A stretch of DNA of 64,000 nucleotides from Gordonia rubripertincta (GTDB lineage Bacteria; Actinomycetota; Actinomycetes; Mycobacteriales; Mycobacteriaceae). This document shows positions 40,525 through 48,967 of the stretch, piece by piece; the stretch's first letter is position 1; every line of letters starts with the position of its first letter. The notes below the pieces were generated by a model, which was not told the DNA's origin, did no database searches, and saw only the letters and a program-made list of their open reading frames with translations. The DNA lies in NCBI RefSeq assembly GCF_038024875.1, contig NZ_CP136136.1, forward strand, positions 2,356,001 to 2,420,000, read 5' to 3'. Both the position numbers and the translations under genes were made by a program.

Positions 40525-41646
40525 CTAACCCTGCGCCACCAGCAGTGGCACAAGCTGTTCGGCGGCCGTCCAGGCGCCGTGGTGGCCGATCATCATCGAC
40601 TCCATCGTCTCGTTCTTCGACCGCGTCAGCGTCACCGACTCCCGTGCCACCGCGACGACGTCCCCGATCCGGTTCGCCACCGCATCGGCCACCTCGGGGC
40701 CGAACCACCCCTCGTCGAGGGTCTGCTCTCGTGACACGACGTGCGCGGCGTCGCCCAGATACCCCGACCATGCCTTCAGCACATCCTCCGCAGCACCGGA
40801 CGACGCGTACACATGCCGTGCCCTCGCCTCACCGGCGACTGCCTCGACGCCGTCGAGAAGGCCGGGCGCGGTGTCGATGTCGACGGCGCGGTCGGCGGTG
40901 ATCATGCCGTGGTCACCGGTGACGAGCAGTGTTGTGCCGGAGGGCAACTCCGCGGCGAGCTCGGCCACCAACCGGTCGACGAGCCGGAGTTTCTCCAGCC
41001 ACGCCGCCGACCCCGGGCCGTGGATGTGTCCCGCGGTGTCGAGCTCGCTGTAGTAGGCGTAGACGAATCGGCGATGTCGACTGTGTCCCCGCACCGCCGC
41101 CAGTACGCCCTCGCGCACCCCGTCGGGCGTCACCGCCGGAACGTACTGGCCGGGCGCGCGGAACGCCGCCAGGGTCAGACCGGTCCCGCGGAACTCGCCG
41201 GGCATCACGTACGTCACCCGAACGCCTTCGTCCGCAAGCGCTTCCAGACTCCCGGGATGCGTGCGCACCAGCGACGGGGGATAGGTGACCAGTGCCGACG
41301 GTCCCTGCGCGTCGTCGAGACTCCAGCGCAGCGAGTTCAACACCCGGCGCGAACCGCGCGTCCGGCAGTCGTCGTCGGGCCGAAAGCTGTAACCGATGAT
41401 CCCGTGCACGCCGCAGGGCGCACCGACAGTCAGACTCAGGATGCTGGTCGCCGTCGTCGCCGGGAATCCCGCACGCAGGGTGGTCGCGGTCAGCTCGCGC
41501 AGGGTCGGCGCGGACTCGGCGTACTCCTCGAGCAATGTCGCACCGAGCCCGTCGATCAGCAATACCACCACCGAATCACCCGGCGGCACGACGAGACCCG
41601 AGTCGGGAGAAACACCCCAGGGCGACAGAGGCTGCCGGCAGAACAT
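40525..41646 (-). CDS. Nucleotide pyrophosphatase/phosphodiesterase-like protein, N-terminus out of frame
   Basis: Alkaline-phosphatase-superfamily phosphodiesterase, 373 residues from the first usable ATG. Metal and nucleophile motifs are present: VVVLLIDGLGA (Asp), PATTATSILSLTVGA (Thr), YYSELDTAGHIHGPG, LLVTGDHGM and MIGHHGAW. The expected N-terminal 34 residues (ending TLADVLPAASVALG) are encoded in another frame from GTG at 41716, which overlaps the acetyltransferase stop as GTGA. The two frames join if one G is removed from the G-run at 41615-41618. Either a base-calling error hides the true start at 41716, or the gene is damaged and uses the internal ATG. It is convergent with dinB2 (4-base gap). 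Confidence 0.8.
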   Translation of the reverse strand: MFCRQPLSPWGVSPDSGLVVPPGDSVVVLLIDGLGATLLEEYAESAPTLRELTATTLRAGFPATTATSILSLTVGAPCGVHGIIGYSFRPDDDCRTRGSRRVLNSLRWSLDDAQGPSALVTYPPSLVRTHPGSLEALADEGVRVTYVMPGEFRGTGLTLAAFRAPGQYVPAVTPDGVREGVLAAVRGHSRHRRFVYAYYSELDTAGHIHGPGSAAWLEKLRLVDRLVAELAAELPSGTTLLVTGDHGMITADRAVDIDTAPGLLDGVEAVAGEARARHVYASSGAAEDVLKAWSGYLGDAAHVVSREQTLDEGWFGPEVADAVANRIGDVVAVARESVTLTRSKNETMESMMIGHHGAWTAAEQLVPLLVAQG

Positions 41647-41712
41647 CGGCGAGCGTGTGCGGGTATCGCGCCCAGTCGTCGGGTGTCGGTTCGCCGGGGG
41701 CCGGTTCGACGC

Positions 41713-42573
41713 TCACCGCACCCCCGACCCCGCCGGACCGAACACGTAGTGACCCGATCGCAGGAAGCGCACCGACCGTCGGGCATCACCGTCGAGTAGC
41801 AACGGCGACATCGCATCCCGCAACACGATCCGCCACCGGGCCGCATCGAGCGGATGACTCACCCGCATCGCCTCGACGTCCCGCGGCAACGCCACCACCA
41901 CCGTCGCGTCGGGCTCGATCCGCTCGTGGTGGGCGATCGGACGCGACCGGTCGGAATCGTCGATCACCGGCACCGCACCGTCGGCAATCAGCGCCTCCAC
42001 ACTCCCGACGCCGTCCACGCTCCCGGGCAGTTCGTCGTGCAGCGCCCACGACATCAGCACCCGATCGGAGTCGGCGCCGCCGCCCAGCTCGTCGCCGAGC
42101 TCGCCGTAGAAGTCCTCGTAGTAGTGGACCGGCTCGGCGCCCAGCTTGGTGATGTTGAAGTACGCGTTCCGCGCGACCAGCGGATCGAAGGTCCACGTGA
42201 TCGTCGTCAGTCCACGTTCCAACGCCCACTTCCGCTGGTGCATCTTCAGCAGGTATCCGACATGGTGGCCGCGGCCGCGTCGCGAGACCCCGGTGATGTG
42301 GCTGTGCAGGGCCTCACCGGCCGGCGCCGACAGGAACGCCACGCTCCCACCGGCCAGGTGATCACCGATGAAGGCGCCGGAGACATAGTTGCCCGAGTGC
42401 GACAGCGCCCGCAGCATGTCGATGCCCACCGGACGTCTCGTCGGGTCCGGCCGCCAGACGTCGTCGAAGACCCGCATCAGTTCTTCGAGCTCGTCGGGGG
42501 AGGACAGTTCGCGAACCTCGACCGGGCTGGACTTCACTGGGCGAACCTCGACAGGAGCCGGTGAATGCGACAT
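41713..42573 (-). CDS. GNAT-family N-acetyltransferase
   Basis: A 286-residue GNAT-fold protein. The acetyl-CoA-binding region is ITGVSRRGRGHHVGYLLKMH (Arg/Gly-rich loop then helix), followed by RKWALERGLTTITWTFDPLV and RNAYFNITKLGAEP, a combination seen in a large actinobacterial GNAT subfamily. The C-terminal 100 residues carry extra domain sequence. The ATG at 42573 starts MSHSPAPVEVRP. Its stop is coupled (GTGA) to the intended start of the phosphodiesterase gene. Substrate unknown. Confidence 0.8.
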   Translation of the reverse strand: MSHSPAPVEVRPVKSSPVEVRELSSPDELEELMRVFDDVWRPDPTRRPVGIDMLRALSHSGNYVSGAFIGDHLAGGSVAFLSAPAGEALHSHITGVSRRGRGHHVGYLLKMHQRKWALERGLTTITWTFDPLVARNAYFNITKLGAEPVHYYEDFYGELGDELGGGADSDRVLMSWALHDELPGSVDGVGSVEALIADGAVPVIDDSDRSRPIAHHERIEPDATVVVALPRDVEAMRVSHPLDAARWRIVLRDAMSPLLLDGDARRSVRFLRSGHYVFGPAGSGVR

Positions 42574-42659
42574 GTCCTCGATTGTTTCACCGCGTCCGGC
42601 GGGAGTTGGCCGGGTTGGGCGAGTCCGTTCGACCCGGACCCACTCCTTAGGATGGGGCC

Positions 42660-43181
42660 ATGTCACGCACCGTCCGCACGCCCGACGCGTTCACGCGCGT
42701 CGCCGCGGCCGGTGTGGTGCCCACCGTCGCGATCGCCGCGCACGGTGCCGCCGGCGGGCAGACGCTCAGCTCGGGCGGCGTGGTGCTCACAGTCGCGATT
42801 GGGGTGGTCGCGGCGATGGTCCTGCAGTTGGCGACCCGGGGCCGGCGCCTGGTCCCGGCTGCTGCATCGGCCGCCGGCGTTCTGACCGCGGCGCAGGTCG
42901 CGAGCCACTGGTCGCTCGCCGCCGATGCCGCGCACGTCACCCACGACGCTCCGGCGCTGCCGATGTTGCTGACGCACCTCGTCGCGATCCCGCTCAGCGC
43001 GGTACTGATCGTCGTCGGTGCGCAGCTGCTGGCCGTCATCGGGTCGGTCATCGCGTCGCTGACACCGCCTGCCGCTCCGCGGGTGCCCGGTACGCCCCTG
43101 GTTTTCTGGACTCGACCCGCTGTTGTCCCCGGTCCCGCCGTCGGCGGCACCGGTGTTCGCGGACCTCCGCTCGGATTCTGA
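42660..43181 (+). CDS. Membrane protein upstream of the copper genes
   Basis: A 173-residue protein with about four hydrophobic segments (VAAAGVVPTVAIAAHGAAG, GGVVLTVAIGVVAAMVLQL, AASAAGVLTAAQVASHW, LTHLVAIPLSAVLIVVGA) and several His residues (AAHGAAGG, DAAHVTHDAP). The family is not recognised. The ATG follows GGATGGGG. It lies 90 bases upstream of ycnI on the same strand and may take part in copper handling, which its His content would suit. Confidence 0.65.
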   Translation: MSRTVRTPDAFTRVAAAGVVPTVAIAAHGAAGGQTLSSGGVVLTVAIGVVAAMVLQLATRGRRLVPAAASAAGVLTAAQVASHWSLAADAAHVTHDAPALPMLLTHLVAIPLSAVLIVVGAQLLAVIGSVIASLTPPAAPRVPGTPLVFWTRPAVVPGPAVGGTGVRGPPLGF

Positions 43182-43194
43182 CGCCGCGCCACTC

Positions 43195-43218
43195 CACCGA
43201 ACCCACGACGGTTCGGTG
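43195..43218. promoter_or_regulatory. Inverted repeat upstream of ycnI
   Basis: CACCGAACC (43195-43203) and GGTTCGGTG (43210-43218) form a perfect 9-base inverted repeat with a 6-base spacer. It lies between the membrane-protein gene and ycnI, 53 bases before the ATG. It may be the operator of a copper or other regulator, or a terminator for the upstream gene; no T-run is present. Confidence 0.45.
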
Positions 43219-43271
43219 CTGTCGTGCGCGCGCCACGCACAGACGATCCGAACACTTGAGAAAGAACCCAG

Positions 43272-43992
43272 ATGAAGAACCTCTCGAAGCGGGCCACGAT
43301 CGCCCGTCGCCTCATCCTGCCCGTCTCCGCTGCCGCGGTCGTCGGCGTCTCCTCGCTCACCGGGGTGGGCGTGGCGTCGGCGCACGTGACCGCCAACGCG
43401 CCGACCGTCACCCCAGGGCGGCTACGGCGTCGTCACGCTGGTCGTCCCCAACGAGTCCGAGTCGGCTCCGACGACGGCGCTGCGCGTGACCCTGCCCGGT
43501 CTGAAGTCGGCGCGACCGGAGGTGATGAGCGGTTGGAAGACGGTCGTCACCAAGAAGGACGACCTGGTCACCGAGATCACCTGGACTGCAGATCCCGGGT
43601 CGCCCGGGATCCCGGTCGGTCAGTTCGGTCAGTTCAGCTTCTCCGGCGGCCCGTTCCCGGAGCAGGAGACCGTCGCCCTTCCGGCGCTGCAGACCTACGC
43701 CGACGGCGAGGAGGCCGATTGGAACCAGCCGACCCCGGCCGACGGCACCGAACCCGAGAAGCCCGCGCCGACCATCACCCTCGCCGCGGGCGGCGACGGA
43801 CACGGCGGACACCACGCCGCGGCCCCGGCGACCGGCGCCGATGCTCCGCAGTCCCAGGCGGCGGAGACCTCCCAGGCCGACTCCGCGGCCCGCTGGCTCG
43901 GCGGCATCGGACTGGTCGTCGGTGCGTTGGGCACCGTCTTCGGCGTCGCGGCTCTGATGGTGGTCCGACGCAACGGTCGCGGCAATGCGTAA
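43272..43992 (+). pseudogene. ycnI: YcnI-like (DUF1775) copper protein, frameshifted
   Basis: Membrane-anchored copper-binding protein of the YcnI family. The first frame encodes a signal peptide ending ASAH with His38 as the expected first mature residue, then VTANAPTVTP. The rest of the domain (GYGVVTLVVPNESESAPTTA, LRVTLPGLKSARPEVMSGWK, ADGEEADWNQPTP) and the C-terminal helix (GIGLVVGALGTVFGVAALMV) lie in the next frame. One surplus G in the run at 43416-43418 explains the break; removing it gives a full protein of about 239 residues. Beyond this the gene looks healthy, and the copC start overlaps its stop by 8 bases, so a base-calling error is likely. Confidence 0.82.
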
Positions 43993-44515
43993 GCGTTCGC
44001 TGCTGTTGGTCCTGGCGGCGCTGGCATGTCTCGGGCTGGTCGGGACCTGGTCGGCGCCCGCGGCGTCAGCGCATTCGCGCCTGGTGTCCTCCGATCCCGA
44101 CGACGGCGCGAGCCTGCCCGCAGGTCCCCAGACCGTCACGCTGACGTTCAACGAGGGCATCCAGTCCGCGTACGCGGTGCTCAACGTCGTCGGACCCGAC
44201 GATCACTTCTGGCAATCCGGTGACCCGAAGGTCGACGGCAGCACGGTGAGCGTCGGCATGCGGGAGCTCGGACCGACCGGCAAGTACACGATCAACTACC
44301 GGGTCACCTCCGCCGACGGGCACGTGGTCAGCGGGCAGCGCAGCTTCGAGCTCACGGTCGCCGGCAACGGCGAGCCGGGCCCGCTCGCCGACGCCTCCGC
44401 TGATCAGTCCGACGACGGAATCCCGGTGTGGTACTTCATCGTCGGGGCCGTCGTTGTCCTGGTCGTGGGTCTCGGGGTCGTGTTCTGGCTGACCCGCCCC
44501 AAGACACGGAGCTGA
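43985..44515 (+). CDS. copC: CopC-domain copper protein with membrane anchor
   Basis: A 176-residue exported copper-binding protein. The signal peptide ends ASA, leaving His30 as first mature residue (HSRLVSSDPDDGASLPAGPQ), the classic CopC copper ligand. A second ligand set is in TSADGHVVSGQRSFEL. A C-terminal helix (IPVWYFIVGAVVVLVVGLGV) anchors it. It delivers copper to CopD next door. The ATG overlaps the ycnI stop by eight bases and copD starts three bases after its stop. Confidence 0.92.
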   Translation: MRKRSLLLVLAALACLGLVGTWSAPAASAHSRLVSSDPDDGASLPAGPQTVTLTFNEGIQSAYAVLNVVGPDDHFWQSGDPKVDGSTVSVGMRELGPTGKYTINYRVTSADGHVVSGQRSFELTVAGNGEPGPLADASADQSDDGIPVWYFIVGAVVVLVVGLGVVFWLTRPKTRS

Positions 44516-44518
44516 CGC

Positions 44519-45406
44519 GTGAGGGTCGTGGCCGGTGTCCCGGTCCTGTTCGCCGGACTGCTGGTGAGCTGGTTGCTCGCCCGCCCCGACGGACCGGATC
44601 CGGTGGCACTGCCCGCGACCCTCGCGCTCGGCGCCTCCGTGGTGGCGCTCGGCCTCGCCCTGTTGCCGACCGTCGACGCCGACCCGTCGTCGAGATGGAT
44701 CGGTGCACTCGCCGGGGTCTGGGTGGTGGCGACGCTGATCAGTGCCTGGTTGCGCACCGCCGACCGGTCGGGCCAGGACGTGCTCGAGGTCAGTGCCGGC
44801 GACTTCGGTGACGTCCTGACCTCGGGCGCCTCCGAGATGGTCGCGCTGGTCACGGGCTTGCTCATCGTGGCGTGGGCGGTACTCGACCTGCTGACCGCCG
44901 TCGAGATCCCCGTCCTGGTGGTCGGGGCGCTCGCGTCGATCGGTGTGCTCGCCACCGCGATCGCCGGTCACGCCGGCAACAACGCGCTCGGCCCGTTCCT
45001 CGTCGGCGCCCATGCGCTGGCTGCCGCCTGGTGGTGTGGCCTGCTCGCCGCGATCGTCCTCTCCGTGCGGGGCAGGTCCGGGTGGGCTCGGAGTCTGCCG
45101 GTGTTCTCCCGGCGGGCGCCCTGGGCGGTCGGCGTGATCGCGGTGACCGGCGTGGTCGCCGCACTGACCGAGATCGACGGCCTGTCAGCGCTGGTCACCA
45201 CCGGCTACGGCCGGATTCTGCTGGCGAAGGTCGGGATGCTGGCCGCGCTGGTGGGTGTCGCCGCCTGGCATCGGCGACGCTGGGTGCCGGCCGTCGAACG
45301 CCATCGTCAAACCGAGACCGCGTCCATCCGCAACGCCGCCGTCGAGCTGGCGCTGATGGCCGTCGTGCTGGGTCTGGCCGCTGGACTGTCGGCGACCGCG
45401 CCCTGA
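44519..45406 (+). CDS. copD: CopD-family copper import membrane protein
   Basis: A 295-residue polytopic protein with about eight hydrophobic helices. CopD features include IAGHAGNNALGPFLVGAHAL and AAWWCGLLAAIVL, with His residues in helices that could pass copper, and GYGRILLAKVGMLAALVGVA near the C-terminus. It probably imports copper handed over by YcnI and CopC. The GTG start has no strong ribosome binding site but is tightly placed after copC. A convergent hydrolase gene ends nine bases beyond. Confidence 0.9.
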   Translation: MRVVAGVPVLFAGLLVSWLLARPDGPDPVALPATLALGASVVALGLALLPTVDADPSSRWIGALAGVWVVATLISAWLRTADRSGQDVLEVSAGDFGDVLTSGASEMVALVTGLLIVAWAVLDLLTAVEIPVLVVGALASIGVLATAIAGHAGNNALGPFLVGAHALAAAWWCGLLAAIVLSVRGRSGWARSLPVFSRRAPWAVGVIAVTGVVAALTEIDGLSALVTTGYGRILLAKVGMLAALVGVAAWHRRRWVPAVERHRQTETASIRNAAVELALMAVVLGLAAGLSATAP

Positions 45407-45415
45407 CCGCCTACT

Positions 45416-46327
45416 TCAACCCCGCGACTGATCCCAGATCGCCAGCAGCTCGTCCATGATGTCGGTGGCCATGTGCAGCGTGCTGAGGTGGCTCTCGCCG
45501 GGCATCTCGAACAGTTTGGCGTCGGGCAGCAGCGACACCATGTGCTCGCCGTGGGCGTACGGGATGATGTGATCGTGGTCGCCGTGCCACCAGCGCACGG
45601 GCACCTGGACGTCGGGGACGCGGAAGCCCCAGTCCTTGGCGAAGACGACGACGTCGGCGAACGGTGCCTCCATCGCGCGACGTCCGCCGTGGAGCAGGTC
45701 ATCGAGGAACATGGCCCGGAACTCGGGTCGTGCCAACAGTTCCCGGTCGGCTTCGGGGGAGAAGTGGCCGTAGACGGTGATGGCCGGCTCGGCGATGGGT
45801 CGGGCGAATCGCAGTCCGATGCTCAGGACCTGCCCGATCTGTGAGCCCGCCGCGTTCACGGCGGGAGCCAGGAACGATCCGAGTCGCATCGCGCCACCGG
45901 GGATGCGATCGGGTCCGACGGTGGGGGCGACGCCGCCGAGGATGCCTGCGGCGACGACGCGGTCGGGCATCGCGTGCGCCACACCAAGCGTGTACGGCCC
46001 GCCGCCGGAGAGGCCGATGATGGCGAACTCGCCGATGCCCAGTGCTTCGAGCACGGTCTCGAGGTCGGGGGCGAATGCGGCGATGTTCTCGTACCGGTGC
46101 GGCGTCGACGACCCGACGCCCGGCCGGTCCAGCCCGATCAGGCGAACACCCCGCTCAGCGGCATATCCGCGGGCTTCGACGGGGATCTGCCGACGTGCTC
46201 CGGGCGTCCCGTGGAGCCAGATGATGGCCCGGCCGGTAGCTGATCCGTACTCGGCGAACCCGATGCGACGATCACCGTCGGCCACGGCGATTGACCCCTC
46301 GATTTTCGGTCGGGCGATGTCGATCAT
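45416..46327 (-). CDS. Alpha/beta-hydrolase
   Basis: A cytoplasmic serine hydrolase, 303 residues. The oxyanion segment is IIWLHGTPGARRQI, the nucleophile elbow GLSGGGPY, the acid residue probably in VRWWHGDHDHIIPY, and the catalytic His in GESHLSTLHM. The fold resembles epoxide hydrolase or esterase relatives; no specific substrate can be assigned. The ATG at 46327 is 30 bases from the divergent hydrolase start, so the two share a very short control region. Confidence 0.85.
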   Translation of the reverse strand: MIDIARPKIEGSIAVADGDRRIGFAEYGSATGRAIIWLHGTPGARRQIPVEARGYAAERGVRLIGLDRPGVGSSTPHRYENIAAFAPDLETVLEALGIGEFAIIGLSGGGPYTLGVAHAMPDRVVAAGILGGVAPTVGPDRIPGGAMRLGSFLAPAVNAAGSQIGQVLSIGLRFARPIAEPAITVYGHFSPEADRELLARPEFRAMFLDDLLHGGRRAMEAPFADVVVFAKDWGFRVPDVQVPVRWWHGDHDHIIPYAHGEHMVSLLPDAKLFEMPGESHLSTLHMATDIMDELLAIWDQSRG

Positions 46328-46357
46328 GTGACCAGCATCTCACGTAGCGTTGATTGC

Positions 46358-47257
46358 GTGATCCCCGAGTTTCTCAATGGCGCCGCCCGAGCGGTTCGCC
46401 ACGTCTTCTCGCCCCACCCGGCCACAGACATTCCCGAAGGTCAGATGCTCGACCTGCCCGGTCGTGGACGCGCCTTCGTCACCGATTCGGGACCCCGCGA
46501 CGCACCGGCGGTGTTTCTGCTGCACTCGGTGCTGACCACCGGCCTGTTGTGCTGGTATCCGACGATCCCGGCGATCAACGACCGGTATCGGGTGATCACC
46601 CTCGACGCCCGCTGGCACGGCCGCGGCATCGAGTCCGAGACCTTCGACCTCCGGGACTGCGCCGACGACGTGGTCGCCGTCGCCGACGTCCTCGGCATCG
46701 ACCGGTTCGTCGCCGCCGGCTTCTCGATGGGCGGCGGCATCGCGCAGCTGGTGTGGCGTCGACACCCCGAGCGGGTGTCGGGGCTGGTGCTCTGCTCGAC
46801 GGGCCCGTTCTTCAGCACCAGCGATCCCAGACACCGGCGGTCGTCGGAACGGACCGGCCGCATCCTGACGCCGCTGTACCGAATGCTCCCGCGTGTCTCC
46901 GAGAAGAGCCTCAACAAGACGACGTCCCACACGTCTGTCTGGGCGCTGCGCCAGTTCTTCTCGACGCCGCTGTCGCATCTCGGCGAGTTCGGCAACGGTC
47001 TGGGACAGTTCGACTCCCGCAGCTGGCTCTCCGAGATCGACGTGCCCACCGCAGTGGTCGTGTCGACCCGCGACCGGGTCGTCGAACCCGAACGCCAGCA
47101 ACTGCTGCTCGACGGAATCCCCGGATCGCAGCGTTTCGAGGTCGACGGCGGGCACGCCTGCTGCGTCCTCGGCGCCCGCTTTTTCATCCCGCCGTTCACC
47201 GAGGCCCTCGACGTGGTGAGCTCGCGGGCAGCAGTGAAGGTGCCGCCGGCAGGGTGA
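46358..47257 (+). CDS. Alpha/beta-hydrolase, 3-oxoadipate enol-lactonase-like
   Basis: A 299-residue serine hydrolase. VFLLHSVLTTGLLCWYPTIP is the oxyanion region, FSMGGGIAQLVWRRHPERV the nucleophile elbow, VVVSTRDRVVEPERQQLL the acid region and VDGGHACCV the His. The elbow resembles enol-lactonases, but that is a superficial likeness. GTG at 46358 is preferred; GTG at 46328 would abut the divergent start. No clear ribosome binding site is present, so a leaderless transcript is possible. A large hairpin follows the stop. Confidence 0.82.
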   Translation: MIPEFLNGAARAVRHVFSPHPATDIPEGQMLDLPGRGRAFVTDSGPRDAPAVFLLHSVLTTGLLCWYPTIPAINDRYRVITLDARWHGRGIESETFDLRDCADDVVAVADVLGIDRFVAAGFSMGGGIAQLVWRRHPERVSGLVLCSTGPFFSTSDPRHRRSSERTGRILTPLYRMLPRVSEKSLNKTTSHTSVWALRQFFSTPLSHLGEFGNGLGQFDSRSWLSEIDVPTAVVVSTRDRVVEPERQQLLLDGIPGSQRFEVDGGHACCVLGARFFIPPFTEALDVVSSRAAVKVPPAG

Positions 47258-47288
47258 CTCGGCCAGCGGTGACCGTTGCGAGCTCTCG

Positions 47289-47345
47289 CTCACCGATTCC
47301 GTTCCCGCTCACGCAAAAGCGGTGAGCGGGAACCGAATCCGTGAG
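47289..47345. terminator. Large hairpin downstream of the hydrolase gene
   Basis: Arms at 47289-47312 and 47322-47345 are 24 bases each and pair with two mismatches (both C against C). The loop is GCAAAAGCG, whose ends can also pair. No T-run follows. It lies 32 bases after the hydrolase stop and faces the leftward HNH pseudogene, so it may end transcription from both sides. Confidence 0.6.
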
Positions 47346-47400
47346 CGCCGTGCGGGCGACCCACTTTCACACTGTGGACTTGTCAAAGATCGAACGCGGT

Positions 47401-47417
47401 CCCGGCTGATCGCCGGG
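47401..47417. terminator. Small hairpin after the first DUF222-HNH repeat
   Basis: CCCGGC-TGATC-GCCGGG, 32 bases past the end of the leftward HNH pseudogene. The same hairpin with a shorter loop occurs at the same place beside the second copy (55808-55822), so it belongs to the repeated unit. Confidence 0.5.
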
Positions 47418-47448
47418 TGCGGAAGGTGCTACGCGTGAGTCTGTGGGG

Positions 47449-48497
47449 TCAGGCGGCGTCGTCGAGTCGCATGGTGCGGCGGTTGTAGGCGGGTAGCGGG
47501 CGGCGTTGGGGGTCGATGTCGGCCGGTGGGATGAGCCAGGGGTGGCGGTCGAAGCCGATCATGATGTCCCAGCCGTGGTGGTGGACCTGGGTGTGACAGC
47601 GCTGGCAGAGCAGGCAGCCGTTGTCGAGTTCGGTGTCACCGTCGTCGGACCAGTGCTGGATGTGGTGGACCTGTGTATGTGATGGTGGGGCACCGCGTTT
47701 GATGCAGAACTCGTCGCGGATGATGATCGCTCTGCGCAGGTGTGGCGAGAACAGTCGTCGTTCACGTCCCATCTGCAGCGGCACGGTCTCGCCGTCGATG
47801 ATGATCTCGATCAGGGTTCCGTCACACGACAACCGCTAGGCGGTGGCCTGCATGATAGGTCCGGTCCAGGGCGGGGATGCGGGGGATCACTGCCGTCGGT
47901 GGGGATGGTCAGCACCGTCTGGGTTCGCGGCGTGCCGATGGTGTCGATCGCCGCACCCATTGCGGCTTGATCGAGCAGTACCTCGAGGGCGTCGGCGCGG
48001 ATCTGGGCTGTTGAGCGTCGGTCGGGGGAGCCGTCGGGTTCGGGCACCTCGGCAGGTGTGGCACCGGAGAGGGCTTGGGCGAGCAGATCGGACCCGTAGA
48101 CCGCCCGGTCGTCGTCGGAAATTGCTGTGGGTGATCGTTTCTCGATGACGGACATGCCACGCACGATCGCGTCGACGATCTCGCCGGAGACCCGGCCGTC
48201 GGCGGCGCAGGCCTCGACCTTGCCCAGCACTCCGAGACTGCCGGCGATGCGCGTGGTGCGCGTCGACACCGCGGGTGCGAACCCCATCTCGATCAGTAGC
48301 TTCTTGGTGGTCGAACCCGCCTCCTCTGCGACCCGCAGATCGTCGAGTGCGGCTGCGTGAGAGGCGATCTGGTGATCGACGATGTTGCGGATCAACCGCC
48401 AGGTCTCCACTTGTGCGCATATCGCACGGCAGGTGGGGTCCCCGGTCGGTGGGGTGATCTCGATGAGGTGGTCGAGAAGTGTGGTGAGCTCCGCCAT
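47449..48497 (-). pseudogene. DUF222-HNH (13E12-like) repeat gene, decayed copy 1
   Basis: Remnant of a DUF222 protein with a C-terminal HNH nuclease domain, the 13E12-type repeat of mycobacteria. The N-terminal part is readable from ATG 48497 (MAELTTLLDHLIEITPPTGD). Compared with copy 2 it lacks 64 codons after SGATPAE. One G is lost from a G-run at 47869-47871, which shifts the frame, and an in-frame TAG lies at 47836-47838 just before LSCDGTLIEIIIDGE. The HNH end (THTQVHHIQHWSDDGDTELD-like, then NGCLLCQRCH) is still recognisable. With three lesions it is probably dead, unlike the single-lesion genes nearby. The match to copy 2 continues about 80 bases past the stop. Confidence 0.85.
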
Positions 48498-48510
48498 GAC
48501 TCCAATGTAC

Positions 48511-48526
48511 TCGAACAATTGTTCGA
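48511..48526. promoter_or_regulatory. Consensus LexA/SOS box upstream of HNH copy 1
   Basis: TCGAACAATTGTTCGA is a perfect 16-base palindrome that fits the mycobacterial LexA box TCGAAC-N4-GTTCGA exactly. It ends 14 bases before the start codon of the DUF222-HNH pseudogene, a repressing position. M. tuberculosis 13E12 repeats are also known to carry SOS boxes. No such box is seen before copy 2. Confidence 0.88.
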
Positions 48527-48967
48527 CTGCCAGATTTCTCCACAGCCTCTGGTCAGGTCAAAGAAACCGCATGCCAGCTTCTTTCGCGCGCGTGAAGGAT
48601 CGTCGCACCATCGGTGAACGGAAATCCCATACGCAACAGGTTCGCGCATCTGGGCGCAATCCTGTGCCCAGTGGGCGGCCTACGGCACCCGGTAGTTCCC
48701 GTCCGGCCGGCCGCACCCGCGGGGTGATCCGTCGCTCTCGTCGTGTCGTCCGCCAAGCGCGACAACGGCCGTCGGTATCTGGACTCCGCATTCACCCGTT
48801 CGGACCAATCGGCGCAAGCGGTCGTGCAATGGCACAAATCTGGCGTTAGGCTTGCGAAGCTTCGCAATTCGCGCGTCAGGGGAGGCCCTACGGGGTTGAC
48901 GCGGTTTCGCGGAGAGAAGCGCAGGGCCCAGAGGGGTGCCCGTGTGCTTTGGTCCTGGGGAGGGATT
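48527..48967. promoter_or_regulatory. Promoter/leader region of the exopolysaccharide operon
   Basis: This 441-base gap precedes the exopolysaccharide operon. It contains a perfect 16-base palindrome TTGCGAAGCTTCGCAA (48852-48867). Just before it TAGGCT (48847-48852) with GTGCAA 17 bases upstream could be a weak promoter. The last 100 bases are G-rich and could fold. GGGGAGGG is the ribosome binding site for the GTG at 48968. A long in-frame extension upstream of that GTG (to 48743) shows no coding character. Confidence 0.4.

Noticed and set aside
43272..44144. A 290-residue continuous frame across ycnI and into copC
   Set aside because: After the signal peptide it becomes Arg-rich nonsense; homology continues in the other frame, showing a frameshift rather than a distinct protein.
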